From: Opitutia bacterium
Lineage (GTDB): Bacteria; Verrucomicrobiota; Verrucomicrobiia; Opitutales; Coraliomargaritaceae
Reading direction: 5' to 3'
Length of the DNA stretch: 64,000 nucleotides
Assembly: GCA_029252625.1 (NCBI GenBank)
Contig: JAQXBA010000173.1
Span: forward strand, 1 to 64,000
Shown here: in pieces, positions 12,033 to 21,021 of the stretch
How the letters are laid out: each line of letters begins with the position of its first letter
Numbering within the stretch: position 1 is the stretch's first letter
Made by a program: the position numbers and the translations under genes
Notes under the pieces: model-generated
The model's input: the letters and a program-made list of their open reading frames with translations, nothing else
Database searches by the model: none
What the model was told of the DNA's origin: nothing

Positions 12033-12154
12033 TCTAGAATTACGCCATGGTTGTCGCTTTCAACACCTAGGCAGACAGCGACTTCCCACAGAGCCCCTCC
12101 CCTTTGCTTTGACTCGAAGACAGAGAGCGCCATATTGCATGAGAAATCGCAACC

Positions 12155-13132
12155 GTGAGTATTAAAGCAATTATTTGGGGCTCTTGTGGCTCCCTCCCCT
12201 CTCCCGCATCATCGGCTACAATCCGAGGTAAGGTCAAAGCCGCCCTGTGGGCCGCTCGCGACCATACGTTCACTTGCGAAATAGAGCTCGATAGATTCCT
12301 CGATTCCCTGCCACACCACATGCGGGGCACCTTCAAGGCTAATACCTCCTGTGTACAAATCGAAGCCGGCAGCAACGACGTCATTCTTTGTGATGCCGGC
12401 ACTGGCATCCGTGATTACGTACTCTCACTACCAAGCGACACGCAGCCAAAGACATTTCATATCTTCATTTCCCACTTGCATTGGGATCACATCCAAGGCT
12501 TTCCCTTTTTTACCCCAGCCTACATTGCCGGCAACCGAATCATCTTTCACGGCTTCCACCCTGAAACCGAAAAAGCGCTGCGCGCACAGATGGCCGCCCC
12601 GTGTTTCCCTGTACCATTCGAGACCATGCAAGCAGACATCGAGTTTGACATCCGCGAACCTGGTGACTCATTTCAAATCGGCGACGTCGCCATCAGCGCC
12701 ATCATGCAGCAGCACCCCGGAAAATCTTGGGGCTACCGCTTCGAGCTAAAAGGCAAATCCGTGATCTACTCGTCCGACTCCGAGCATGGTCCAGAAGCCA
12801 AAGAGCCCGATTACCCATTCGTCGATTTTTTCAGAGATGCGGACGTGCTCATTTTCGACGGACAATACACCTTCCATGAAGCCACCACAGCCAAGCGCAA
12901 CTGGGGCCACTCGAATCACATCACCGCCGTCGAACTGGCTGCCCGCTCAAAGGTCAAGCAGTTGGTGATCTTTCACCACGAGCCTGCCCATGCCGATCAC
13001 GACATCGAAAAAATCCACCAAGGCACCCTTGAATACCGCCGTAGCTACAACCAAAAATTCAACCCAAGAGACCAGGCCTTCTTTCCAAACGAGATTGCCA
13101 TTGCCTACGATGGCTTAGTCGTCGAAGCCTAG
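12155..13132 (+). CDS. MBL-fold metallo-hydrolase
   Basis: The 325-residue cytoplasmic protein starts at a GTG (no ATG is available before the fold) and belongs to the metallo-beta-lactamase superfamily. The metal-binding motif HLHWDH (His107, His109, Asp111, His112) follows the strand FHIFIS. Further ligands are likely the His in IMQQHPG, the Asp in IYSSDSE and the His in FHHEP. The early block IIWGSCGSLPSP resembles the RNase Z/PhnP-type start, where the first strand leads into a GSGGSxP turn. A cyclic-phosphodiesterase-like activity is therefore possible but not shown. Downstream, 52 bases away, is an exonuclease gene, and the two may be cotranscribed. Confidence 0.88.
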   Translation: MSIKAIIWGSCGSLPSPASSATIRGKVKAALWAARDHTFTCEIELDRFLDSLPHHMRGTFKANTSCVQIEAGSNDVILCDAGTGIRDYVLSLPSDTQPKTFHIFISHLHWDHIQGFPFFTPAYIAGNRIIFHGFHPETEKALRAQMAAPCFPVPFETMQADIEFDIREPGDSFQIGDVAISAIMQQHPGKSWGYRFELKGKSVIYSSDSEHGPEAKEPDYPFVDFFRDADVLIFDGQYTFHEATTAKRNWGHSNHITAVELAARSKVKQLVIFHHEPAHADHDIEKIHQGTLEYRRSYNQKFNPRDQAFFPNEIAIAYDGLVVEA

Positions 13133-13184
13133 TGGACTTAAGCAGACGCATCGCTCAGATGAGTCACCATACTCCATTATATAC

Positions 13185-13796
13185 ATGCCTGAAAATAACA
13201 CGCCCTCGCGACCAGAGCCACGGAAGATCTCTAAATCCGAAATCAACGAACTCCCTCTCATTAATTGGGAAGGTCGTATCGAAATCCTTAATACCATAGG
13301 GGAGATGGCCGCCGCCGTTGAAAAGTTAAAGAAAGAGACAATTCTAGGCTTCGACACCGAGACACGTCCCACCTTTAAAAAGGGCGATTACTACCCCCCC
13401 GCACTCATCCAGCTCGGCACACCAGACTGCGTCTATTTATTTCGTATCTGCGTCACAAAAACACTCGCCCCACTCATGCCAATTTTGGAGTCGGAATCGA
13501 TTCTTAAAACTGGCGTCGCGATCAAGGACGACGTCAAAGAGCTGCGTAAAATGCAAGACTTCCAAGCTGCAGGTTTTGTCGAGATCGCTGATATCAGTGT
13601 CAAGCTAGGCTATGAAAATCGCGGCCTACGCGCCCTCGCCGGCCTACTCATGCAAGGCCGCATCAGTAAAGCCGCTCAAGTCTCCAACTGGGCACGCCCC
13701 GAGCTCGACCTAAAGCAAGTCCGCTACGCAGCCACCGATGCATGGATCAGCCGCGAGCTTTATATCCGATCCATCGCGGAACGCGACCGGGCGTAA
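13185..13796 (+). CDS. 3'-5' exonuclease, RNase D-like (DEDDy)
   Basis: The 203-residue protein is a single DEDD exonuclease domain. Motif Exo I is GFDTET (Asp57, Glu59), Exo II is in GVAIKDDVKEL, and Exo III is YAATDAW, where the Tyr four residues before the Asp marks the DEDDy subclass. It lacks the HRDC domains of full RNase D, so it is the short stand-alone type known for 3'-end trimming of RNA or for WRN-like exonucleases. It lies 52 bases after the MBL-hydrolase gene. The substrate is not evident. Confidence 0.88.
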   Translation: MPENNTPSRPEPRKISKSEINELPLINWEGRIEILNTIGEMAAAVEKLKKETILGFDTETRPTFKKGDYYPPALIQLGTPDCVYLFRICVTKTLAPLMPILESESILKTGVAIKDDVKELRKMQDFQAAGFVEIADISVKLGYENRGLRALAGLLMQGRISKAAQVSNWARPELDLKQVRYAATDAWISRELYIRSIAERDRA

Positions 13797-13849
13797 GGTA
13801 GCATTGCCAAACGTAGGGACTGTGCTTGGAGCACTGCATGAAAGACACC

Positions 13850-13864
13850 AGGGACGGCGTCCCT
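13850..13864. repeat. Short GC palindrome, AGGGACGGCGTCCCT
   Basis: This intergenic palindrome with a one-base centre shares AGGGACGGC with the minus-strand copy of another palindrome near 24102-24119. They may be members of one intergenic repeat family. Confidence 0.5.
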
Positions 13865-13937
13865 CGACATCAACAAACAAAAGATACCACTATCATATTT
13901 TTTGCGACGAGTGTCACGCTCGCCTCACATTCAGACA

Positions 13938-13982
13938 CAAAAAACGGGCATTCGGCAGACCTGTAATGCCACCGAATGCCCG
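13938..13982 (-). terminator. Terminator of the RG-rich protein gene
   Basis: An 11-bp perfect stem CGGGCATTCGG (13945-13955) pairs with CCGAATGCCCG (13972-13982). On the minus strand it is followed by six T, so it ends the leftward transcript 16 bases after the gene. Confidence 0.88.
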
Positions 13983-13997
13983 CAAATTTAAGTGCAA

Positions 13998-15953
13998 CTA
14001 TGCTTTTGGCTCAGCTTCGTCGGTTGCCTCTTTTGCAGGGGCTTCGACTTCGACAATTTTAGGCGTTTCTTCGACCGCCTCAGCTTCAGGTGTCGCTTCA
14101 GTAACTGGTTCAACTGGCTGCGCGTGTTCCATTTCCGGAGCTTTCTCTGCGGCCACTTCAACCTTTGGCTCAGCCTTAACTTCAGCCTTTGGCTCAGCCT
14201 TAACTTCAGCTGCGGCTTCAGTTACGACTGGAGTTTCAGGCGCTGTTTCGACTTCGGCCTTCGCCTTAATTGTCACGGCTTCAGCAGCAGTCTTTTTCGG
14301 AGCAGACTGCTTCGCTGCTTTCGGCTTTTCCGGCGGCAGCGGTGGTGCTGCAAACAAGCGGCCATCACCATACTCGGTCACGTAGCCTTCGACGATTAAC
14401 CAACGCAAATCAAGCATAAGTTGGTTCAAGCGCTTCTGCTCGTCCTCACTGAGTTCAACAACTGGTGTCGCTTCAGTGGACGCAGCGGCATCGGGTGCTG
14501 GAGCTTCCGCCACTTCGGCAGTCGCTGCTTCGCTGACTTCACCAGACTCGGCGGCGGCTTCGGCGACTTCAGCTGCTGCCGCTTTGGCGACCTTAGCTGC
14601 TTCGGCGGCCGCCGCCGCGGCGACTTCGGCCTCGGTCATTTCGAGTTTAGCGGGTTGCTGCTTTTCGGTATCGATATCGATATACAGTTTAGGCAACTTA
14701 GAAGCAGGTGTGTTTGGATGCTTCTCAACAAATTCTATCAGGCCTTGAATCGAAGGCGTGAAGACTGTCTTGCTATCGCGAAACTTACGTTTCACCGCAC
14801 AGACAAAGGATACGCCTTTAGAGCCCTTCTTATAAACGGCAAACTTGTGGCGACGCAGCCGACCGCGAATATTGTTTGCGGAATCAAGCGGGAAATGAAG
14901 CTGCTGTTCGACATACGCTTCGACCGAACGACGAATATCGCCCTTTGGCAGATGCTCAATGTCGCGTCCAGCAAAACGAATGGTTTCGCCAGAACTGACG
15001 ATCTTATCTTTGCGATTCTGCAATAGGAAAAAACGCACTGACTCGAGCGAGTCAAACGACTCCGGCTCACCCTCTTGTCGATCCTTTAAAGTGTAGCGTG
15101 CACCCTTCTTCATCGACTCCACCCATGCATCAATCGACTCTTGCTCCTTCAATGCCTCAACTTTTGAGACAAAACGCTCAAAGGACATACCAGTGATCTT
15201 AGCAGCGTAATGACGCTTCAACGCTTCTTGATAGAGGTGATAATTTGGCGGTCCGAGCAAGTCACCTGTCACGGAGCAGCGATTGACCATCTGAAAATTG
15301 CCCTTCGGTGCATCGATTTCGATCTCTTCGATGTCGAAGAATAAGTCGAGATGGTTGCCCAACACATGAGTAATCGCAGCTTCTTCGGTCTCGAAAGGCA
15401 AATGCCCTGGGACAGCGAAGAACAGCGGTGCAGGCTTCTCGCCAGCTTTCGCTTTATTTTCGATCACCACTACGTAGCGCTCTGGTTTCTCAAGCAAGAG
15501 ATTCGCGATCTCGAAAAGTTGATAGGTGCGTACGGTTGAACGTAGGCGCTTGACCAATGCGTCGAAGGCTTCGTCTTGGGGATAGATATCTACCTTCACT
15601 GTTGGATTAAACACCGCATGCGCTGGACGACCTCCACCACGGCGATCACCTCGACGGCGACCTTCGTCGCCACCCTGTGGACGACCTTCACCCTGTCGGC
15701 GGCCTGGTCCGCCGCCTTGAGGACGAACTCCACTACGTGCACCACCACCGGGACCACGACGATCACGCGAACCACCACCGCCGGAGCGCTTACCCTTACC
15801 ACGCGAATCTCCACGAGAGTCAAACTGCTTCAATGATTGGCGCTTTGCGTTCTCGTCTGCCCATGAAGGACCGAAATCGAGACCAGAAAGTGTATTAAGA
15901 TCGAGTGCCTTTTTAGGTGACTCTTGAGGTTTATCTGCTGGTTTTTCAGCCAT
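13998..15953 (-). CDS. Large RG-rich protein of unknown function, possible RNA binder
   Basis: The 651-residue protein has no family I can name. Residues 1-45 form a short acidic/Ser lead. Residues about 46-110 are an Arg/Gly-rich, highly basic segment (for example RRGDRRGGGRPA), like RGG boxes that bind RNA. Residues about 115-430 are a globular core with mixed charge and motifs such as NRCSVTGDLLGPPNYHLYQE and FVCAVKRKFRD. An Ala-rich helical stretch follows (about 432-490). Then comes a small block LNQLMLDLRWLIVEGYVTEY, like a winged-helix fragment. The final 100 residues are low-complexity Ala/Glu/Pro/Lys repeats (VKAEPKAEVKAEPK). There is no signal peptide, so it is probably cytoplasmic. 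It has its own terminator. Its size and order suggest a nucleic-acid or ribosome-associated factor. That role is inference. Confidence 0.85.
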   Translation of the reverse strand: MAEKPADKPQESPKKALDLNTLSGLDFGPSWADENAKRQSLKQFDSRGDSRGKGKRSGGGGSRDRRGPGGGARSGVRPQGGGPGRRQGEGRPQGGDEGRRRGDRRGGGRPAHAVFNPTVKVDIYPQDEAFDALVKRLRSTVRTYQLFEIANLLLEKPERYVVVIENKAKAGEKPAPLFFAVPGHLPFETEEAAITHVLGNHLDLFFDIEEIEIDAPKGNFQMVNRCSVTGDLLGPPNYHLYQEALKRHYAAKITGMSFERFVSKVEALKEQESIDAWVESMKKGARYTLKDRQEGEPESFDSLESVRFFLLQNRKDKIVSSGETIRFAGRDIEHLPKGDIRRSVEAYVEQQLHFPLDSANNIRGRLRRHKFAVYKKGSKGVSFVCAVKRKFRDSKTVFTPSIQGLIEFVEKHPNTPASKLPKLYIDIDTEKQQPAKLEMTEAEVAAAAAAEAAKVAKAAAAEVAEAAAESGEVSEAATAEVAEAPAPDAAASTEATPVVELSEDEQKRLNQLMLDLRWLIVEGYVTEYGDGRLFAAPPLPPEKPKAAKQSAPKKTAAEAVTIKAKAEVETAPETPVVTEAAAEVKAEPKAEVKAEPKVEVAAEKAPEMEHAQPVEPVTEATPEAEAVEETPKIVEVEAPAKEATDEAEPKA

Positions 15954-16161
15954 AGCGTTATTTGGAAAACGGGCCGAAAAAAAACGGCCACGTGGGTCTA
16001 GTTAATGAAGTGAACTATGGTGGTAAGGGAAAGTGCCTAAACATTCAAGCCCGCGGGCAGTCTTTTTTATACTAATTTTTATTTTTTTAAGAATTTAGTT
16101 GATCTCTTAAAAAACTCACCTATCACCTTCCAACTTCACCGCGTGTAAGCGCAGTAAGTTT

Positions 16162-16246
16162 GGTCGAATGGTGGAATTGGCAGACACGCGAGTTTAAGGG
16201 ACTCGTGCCTTCGGGCGTGGGGGTTCAAGTCCCCCTTCGACCACCA
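16162..16246 (+). tRNA. tRNA-Leu, anticodon reads as AAG
   Basis: An 85-base tRNA with CCA encoded. The acceptor stem GGTCGAA/TTCGACC is perfect, the D arm is GTG-GAATTGGCAGA-CAC, and a long variable arm (class II, closed by TTCG) fits Leu. The T arm GGGGG-TTCAAGT-CCCCC is perfect. The anticodon stem CGAGT/ACTCG is perfect and leaves the seven-base loop TTAAGGG, which makes positions 34-36 AAG. Reading it as TAA instead would break the anticodon stem. An A34 tRNA-Leu is uncommon in bacteria (see findings). Confidence 0.93.
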
Positions 16247-16251
16247 CTTTT

Positions 16252-16279
16252 AAACTGAGCTTAAACGCTCGGTTTTTTT
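16252..16279 (+). terminator. Terminator after tRNA-Leu
   Basis: A 9-bp stem AAACTGAGC/GCTCGGTTT with one G-T pair and a six-base loop is followed by T residues. It lies five bases after the CCA end. Confidence 0.85.
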
Positions 16280-16389
16280 GTGTGTATTGCTATCTTTCAC
16301 CACGGGACTTTCACCTGCGCTGATCCATGTTTCACATTTTCAAATCCGTCCTTGTCGTGCTTTCGCACGCACAACAAGGTACAACGTTG

Positions 16390-16797
16390 ATGCCTAAACC
16401 GAAAAAATGGACTACAGCCGACTTTGAAGTCAAAGCCTCCAGAATCGAAGGCGCTGGACGAGGCTTATTTGCCAAGGTCCGCCTCGAACCGGAAGATACC
16501 ATCGGCTATTATACTGGCGAGGTGATCAACTCGGATCAATTCCATCACCCCGATCGCCCTTTCTCTGCCTATGTATTATGGGTATGTCATTCTCACATCA
16601 TCGTCGGTGAAGGCCCGCAGGCCAACTACACACGCTTCATCAATCATAGCGACGCACCAAATGCCTCCCTAATAGTCTCTTCCAGATGGAAGAGCGCTCG
16701 CTTCGAAGCGCTCCGCGTGATTGAGCCCTGCGAAGAGATTTTCTTCGACTATGGCGAAGATTATTGGGAAAAGGATGAGTTGCTGATTGAAGATTAA
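16390..16797 (+). CDS. SET-domain protein
   Basis: The 135-residue product is little more than a SET domain. ASRIEGAGRGLFAK (about 20-33) is the N-terminal SET strand, NYTRFINHSDAPNAS carries the NHS cofactor-pocket motif, and IFFDYGEDYW is the C-terminal catalytic Tyr motif. SET proteins transfer methyl groups from S-adenosylmethionine to lysine. In bacteria some act on histone-like proteins or are secreted (for example in Chlamydia). No post-SET cysteine cluster is visible. An upstream ATG at 16327 would add 21 residues. I preferred the internal ATG because AAGG lies 13 bases before it. The gene lies between tRNA-Leu and the GspE gene and is probably monocistronic. Confidence 0.85.
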   Translation: MPKPKKWTTADFEVKASRIEGAGRGLFAKVRLEPEDTIGYYTGEVINSDQFHHPDRPFSAYVLWVCHSHIIVGEGPQANYTRFINHSDAPNASLIVSSRWKSARFEALRVIEPCEEIFFDYGEDYWEKDELLIED

Positions 16798-16982
16798 TAG
16801 TCGATATTATCAGCAAATCATTTTATTTTTATATTAATGTAACTCTATTCGATTTTTAGCGTTCCATTGCCTTCTTTAGTTAGCCCAAAGCCCCATATCA
16901 CTCACACCTGCTGAGCGAATCGTTTTTAATTCGACGTATCTGCGCACCTTGCGCTCCGTCAACTTTTTAGTATTTTCAGAAA

Positions 16983-18683
16983 ATGGACCTCTCCTCACTC
17001 TACAGCGACCTTAGCGAAGACGCACGCGAAGAGATCGAAGCTCTGCCTCGCTCCGAGCGTCTCATTCAAATTGCCAGCATACAAAACCGCGCCACTCGTG
17101 AGCTCGTCGCTCAAATCGCGCAGATGGTCAACCTCCCAGTGCTCAACGAAATCGAGCTAATCGATAATCCCACAGCTACCTTGCCCCTGCGTCTCATTCA
17201 TGAATATCAATGTATACCAGTATGTAAGGCGTCACAGGACGACGCATTCGACGATAGCCCCGTCACCGAAAATACTCCGATTCCTCTCGTCACTCTGTGG
17301 CCCCCAGATGACCAGATGGATCGCTGGATCTTTGCGGTTTGCGGGCGCAAGCCTGAGTGGCACCTCGGCGATCCCGAGCAAGTGATCAATACCATTACAC
17401 AACGTTTCGGTGTCGGCGCCGGTAGTCTCGATGAGTCCGAAATCGCAACCAATGAGGCTGAGCAAGAGGAGGACGAAGACGAGGATGCCGCCGTCATTCG
17501 CTTCGTCAACGAAGTCGTGCAAAAAGCGGTCAGCGATCGCGCGACCGACATTCACTTCGAACCACACCGTGATGCCCTGCAAATCCGCTACCGTATCGAC
17601 GGCGAACTGGTGGCCATTCGCGTGCCGGATAACTTGATTCGCTTCCAAGACGCGATTATCTCGCGCCTCAAGATCATGGCGAAGCTGAACATCTCCGAAA
17701 AGCGCCGCCCTCAGGACGGCCGCATCTCATTTGGTGCAGGCGACACCGAGCTCGATATTCGAATCTCAACTTTCCCGACCATGTATGGTGAGAGCGTCAG
17801 TTTACGTCTCTTGAACCAGAAATCTAAGCCACTCTCAATGCGCGAGCTCGGCTTAACCGAAGAGGAAGAAGAAAAAGTCACGCGCACCCTTGCCGCACCG
17901 CACGGTATTGTACTCGTTACTGGCCCTACCGGTTCCGGTAAATCCACCTCGCTGACCGCATTCATTCGCCTGATCAATCGCCCCGAACGGCGCATCATTA
18001 CCGTCGAAGATCCGGTCGAATACGAAGTGCCTGGCGTCAACCAGACTCAAGTCCATGCCGATATCGGCCTTACCTTTGCTCATTCATTACGCGCCGTTTT
18101 GCGCCAAGATCCTGACGTTATTATGGTGGGAGAAATTCGCGACCGCGAGACAGCCGACATTGCGATCCGTGCCTCGCTCACCGGCCACCTCGTGCTCAGC
18201 ACACTCCACACCAACGATGCCCCAGGCGCACTCACCCGCTTGACGGATATGGACATCGAGCCCTTTCTAATCGCGTCCTCCGTCGAAATGATCATCGCAC
18301 AGCGACTCGTACGTCGACTCTGCCCCAACTGTGCACAACCAGCCAACTACGAGCAGCACCACATCGAAAGTTGCCTCACCACTATGCGCATTGACCGCAG
18401 CGAGACTGCATATGGCCACATGGCCAAAACTGCGGTCGGTTGCGAACGTTGTCGTAAACTCGGGTTCCGTGGCCGTGTCGCGATCTTTGAAATTCTGCGC
18501 ATGTCCGAAGAGATTCACGAGCATATTGTAAAGCGCGAGTCATCGCGCACGATCCGTGAGACCGCAATCTCACAAGGGATGCGCTCACTTCAGCAAAGCG
18601 GCTGGGAGCACATCAAAAAAGGTACTACCACTCTCGAAGAAGTCATGCGCTTCGCTGAGATTGACAGCGACGATAGCGAATAG
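16983..18683 (+). CDS. Type II secretion/type IV pilus assembly ATPase, GspE/PilB family
   Basis: This cytoplasmic hexameric ATPase drives pseudopilus or pilus assembly. The 566-residue protein has an N-terminal GspE-type domain (1-150) and an acidic linker (about 151-170). The ATPase core follows, with DIHFEPH (Asp box precursor), GPTGSGKST Walker A (Lys320) and [12 protein letters not shown] Walker B (376-387). The His box [12 protein letters not shown] comes next, and a tetracysteine zinc site has CPNC near 435 and CERC near 467. The zinc site is typical of GspE and PilB and absent from retraction ATPase PilT, so this is the assembly motor. Other pilus or secretion genes are not adjacent. 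A prepilin peptidase is encoded at 33077-33997. Confidence 0.94.
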   Translation: MDLSSLYSDLSEDAREEIEALPRSERLIQIASIQNRATRELVAQIAQMVNLPVLNEIELIDNPTATLPLRLIHEYQCIPVCKASQDDAFDDSPVTENTPIPLVTLWPPDDQMDRWIFAVCGRKPEWHLGDPEQVINTITQRFGVGAGSLDESEIATNEAEQEEDEDEDAAVIRFVNEVVQKAVSDRATDIHFEPHRDALQIRYRIDGELVAIRVPDNLIRFQDAIISRLKIMAKLNISEKRRPQDGRISFGAGDTELDIRISTFPTMYGESVSLRLLNQKSKPLSMRELGLTEEEEEKVTRTLAAPHGIVLVTGPTGSGKSTSLTAFIRLINRPERRIITVEDPVEYEVPGVNQTQVHADIGLTFAHSLRAVLRQDPDVIMVGEIRDRETADIAIRASLTGHLVLSTLHTNDAPGALTRLTDMDIEPFLIASSVEMIIAQRLVRRLCPNCAQPANYEQHHIESCLTTMRIDRSETAYGHMAKTAVGCERCRKLGFRGRVAIFEILRMSEEIHEHIVKRESSRTIRETAISQGMRSLQQSGWEHIKKGTTTLEEVMRFAEIDSDDSE

Positions 18684-18782
18684 CCATCAAAGTCTACGAC
18701 TCTCGCACGCATCAGTAAGCAACGCTAAAAAGATAAAGCCTGCCCTTGTACGCTGCTAGAAACTTCTTCATTGCTCCCAGAT

Positions 18783-20732
18783 ATGTCGCGTCGCTTTCGT
18801 AGCTCCATCGCCTTCTTCCTGCTCTCGCTTTGCACACTCCATGCAAAGTCGGACACTACGCGTATCGAGTTATATTATGGTATTGCTGAAGGTAACTACC
18901 TGATCGGCGACCTCAAGGGAGCTGACAACGGCGTCGATCAAATGCTCAAACTCGATGCGAACTACGTGCCCGCACTCACGCTCAAAACCCGAATTAAAAT
19001 CGATCAAGGCGAGCCGCAAGTCGCACTCGAATCGGTCGATCACGCTATCTCGCTCGAACCCGAGATCCTAGAGCACTTGCTGCTCAAAGCACTCGTGCTC
19101 GGTAATATGAACCGCCGCACCGATGCCATTGCCCTCATTGAGCAGGTCATGCGAACCGCTCCGATCGACGGGAACGACTACCGCGTAGCGAATAAACTAC
19201 TCGGTATTCTGCTAATGGCTGAAGGCGATTGGGATACCGCAGCCGACACGTTCAATCAGCTCTACCTAGACAATCCAGAAACCGCAGCCATCAACCTCGA
19301 TCTCGCCAGCGAAGCGTATCTCGAAAAAGCTGGCAATGCCCTCAATAAGGGCGACACGGACACGGCGGTCGATGCCATCACCCAAGCACTCAAGGTGCAC
19401 AAACAGCAACAAGGCGAGGCCAGCTTTAAACAGCGCACTGCCTTGCGCATGATGCGCGCCCGTGTGTTCACCCAAGCAGGCCGAGTCGACGAAGCGATCG
19501 AAGACCTGCAACTGATCACCTATCAACAACCCGACAATTTAGAGGCGTACGTCACCCTTGCCTCACTTTACGCCAGCGCCAAGCATTGGGATTCGCTACA
19601 AAACATTATCGGCACCATCGCCGCAAATCCAGCACTAGCAGACATCGCTCTCTATCTGGAAGGCCGCAGCGCGCTCGCCAAAGGCCGCGCCGGCAGCGCA
19701 CGTGAAAAATTTGAAAATGCACTACGCTTGCTGCCCGATGGTCAATCCAAGCTACGTGCCTCACTCGATTTCTACCACGGCGTCTGCTTCGACAAGACCG
19801 GTCGCAGCGCAGACGGCGACATCGACATTCTCAAAGCACTCGACGGTGGCTTCCGTCCCGAGACCGCAGAGGAAGCGATCTTAGCTAGCCGTACATTGCT
19901 GCGAGCCAAACAAACGAAACGTGCCATTGCCACGCTCGAAGCCATCACGCTCAACCGCATCAGCCCCTCCGCCGAGGCATGGAGCCTGCTCGGCCGCGCT
20001 CACCTGAACGACGACGCCACGGCACTCGCACTGAGCGCATTGAACCAATCACTTAGCATTCAGCCCAAACAAGCCGAAACACTGGCCCTACGTGGTACGC
20101 TACTGCGCAAACTGGGCGACCTTCAAGGCGCGGTCGCCGACACCGAAAGCGCGCTGATCCTTAATCCCGGCAACCCCGCACTGACCTACAGCCTCGGCCT
20201 AATTCGCTTCCAGCAAGGCGATCTCGTCGCCGCCGAGCAATCGATTGGCCTCAGCGCTCAACTCCTGCCGGAAAACCCTGGTATACAGCTGTTGCATGCC
20301 CTACTGGCCTACAACATCAGCGCCCCGAAAACCGCCCGCAGTGCACTCGACCGCTATTTGGCACTGGTGCCCAAGCAGACCAATGAGTCTGCTTGGCTTC
20401 TCGAATATGCACTCGCCGCAGCAGCCGACACCAAGCACGCAGCCCTGCAACTGAGTCAGCGAATTAAATCCAGCGACGCTTCGGCAGCACTCAAGCACTT
20501 CCTCGGCTACATCAAAGGTGAACTCGACCGTAAAGCGGTACTCGACGCCGCCGGTCGCGCCACAACAGCCGCGAATGCCCAACAGCAAATTTGCGAAGCC
20601 GCCTACTGGCTCGCGCAGCACGAACGCCTTAGGCAAAATCCCACAGCAGCGGCCGAACTCCTCAAGCTCGCGACCCAGATTGGCAACGCAGATATGCCCG
20701 AATTTCAGTTCGCCCAGTGGCAATTAAAATAA
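18783..20732 (+). CDS. Exported TPR-repeat protein
   Basis: The 649-residue protein begins MSRRFRSSIAFFLLSLCTLHA, a signal peptide. A TTG four codons upstream is possible but the ATG is preferred. From residue about 30 to the end it is almost wholly helical, with tandem 34-residue tetratricopeptide repeats (for example ALTLRGTLLRKLGDLQGAVADTE-type units near 440 and 475). Such proteins are scaffolds for protein complexes in the periplasm or outer membrane. It follows the GspE gene by 99 bases, so it may be a secretion- or pilus-associated scaffold such as PilF/PilW types, but no lipobox is present. The exact role is unknown. Confidence 0.85.
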   Translation: MSRRFRSSIAFFLLSLCTLHAKSDTTRIELYYGIAEGNYLIGDLKGADNGVDQMLKLDANYVPALTLKTRIKIDQGEPQVALESVDHAISLEPEILEHLLLKALVLGNMNRRTDAIALIEQVMRTAPIDGNDYRVANKLLGILLMAEGDWDTAADTFNQLYLDNPETAAINLDLASEAYLEKAGNALNKGDTDTAVDAITQALKVHKQQQGEASFKQRTALRMMRARVFTQAGRVDEAIEDLQLITYQQPDNLEAYVTLASLYASAKHWDSLQNIIGTIAANPALADIALYLEGRSALAKGRAGSAREKFENALRLLPDGQSKLRASLDFYHGVCFDKTGRSADGDIDILKALDGGFRPETAEEAILASRTLLRAKQTKRAIATLEAITLNRISPSAEAWSLLGRAHLNDDATALALSALNQSLSIQPKQAETLALRGTLLRKLGDLQGAVADTESALILNPGNPALTYSLGLIRFQQGDLVAAEQSIGLSAQLLPENPGIQLLHALLAYNISAPKTARSALDRYLALVPKQTNESAWLLEYALAAAADTKHAALQLSQRIKSSDASAALKHFLGYIKGELDRKAVLDAAGRATTAANAQQQICEAAYWLAQHERLRQNPTAAAELLKLATQIGNADMPEFQFAQWQLK

Positions 20733-20750
20733 GCTTCGTCGTCGATGACT

Positions 20751-20760
20751 GGGGGGGGGG
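20751..20760. repeat. G10 homopolymer
   Basis: Ten consecutive G residues lie 18 bases after the TPR gene stop, in the rpsO upstream region. Tracts this long are rare in bacterial genomes and can slip during replication. An open frame running through it (20717-20971, 84 codons) has no convincing coding signature. Confidence 0.7.
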
Positions 20761-20944
20761 AATTCGAACCACAACACATGAGGTGATAGAAGCGCTCGCG
20801 CTGGCTGGCTCACAGTCAGCAAAATACGCATTTTTTCCTTGCTCAACGCCCCCAGAACGCCATTTTCCTGCCCTCAGCGTTAGAGCACACCTTGCGAAAG
20901 GTCTGTTCCTCGACTTCCCGCCCATTAAATATGCGGGTATAACG

Positions 20945-20972
20945 GCTAAAACGGCTCGGTTGCGGTTTTAGC
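20945..20972 (+). other. Hairpin in the rpsO leader
   Basis: GCTAAAAC (20945-20952) pairs perfectly with GTTTTAGC (20965-20972) around a GC-containing internal part, ending about 50 bases before the rpsO start. S15 is known to bind its own mRNA leader in several bacteria, so this is a candidate autoregulatory element. The recognition motif itself has not been identified here. Confidence 0.4.
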
Positions 20973-21021
20973 GGTTTCGAACACTCGAAGCTCAACAGTC
21001 GTGCAAAGAAACATCAATACA

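Noticed and set aside
14385-15026. Frames opposite the RG-rich gene that look like Cys/Phe/Arg-rich proteins
   Set aside because: The composition is that of antisense reading of Ala/Glu/Lys/Pro-rich repeats. It is not a real gene.
20717-20971. 84-codon open frame through the G10 tract
   Set aside because: It begins inside the end of the TPR gene, crosses a homopolymer and has no domain or leader. It is better explained as intergenic rpsO upstream DNA.
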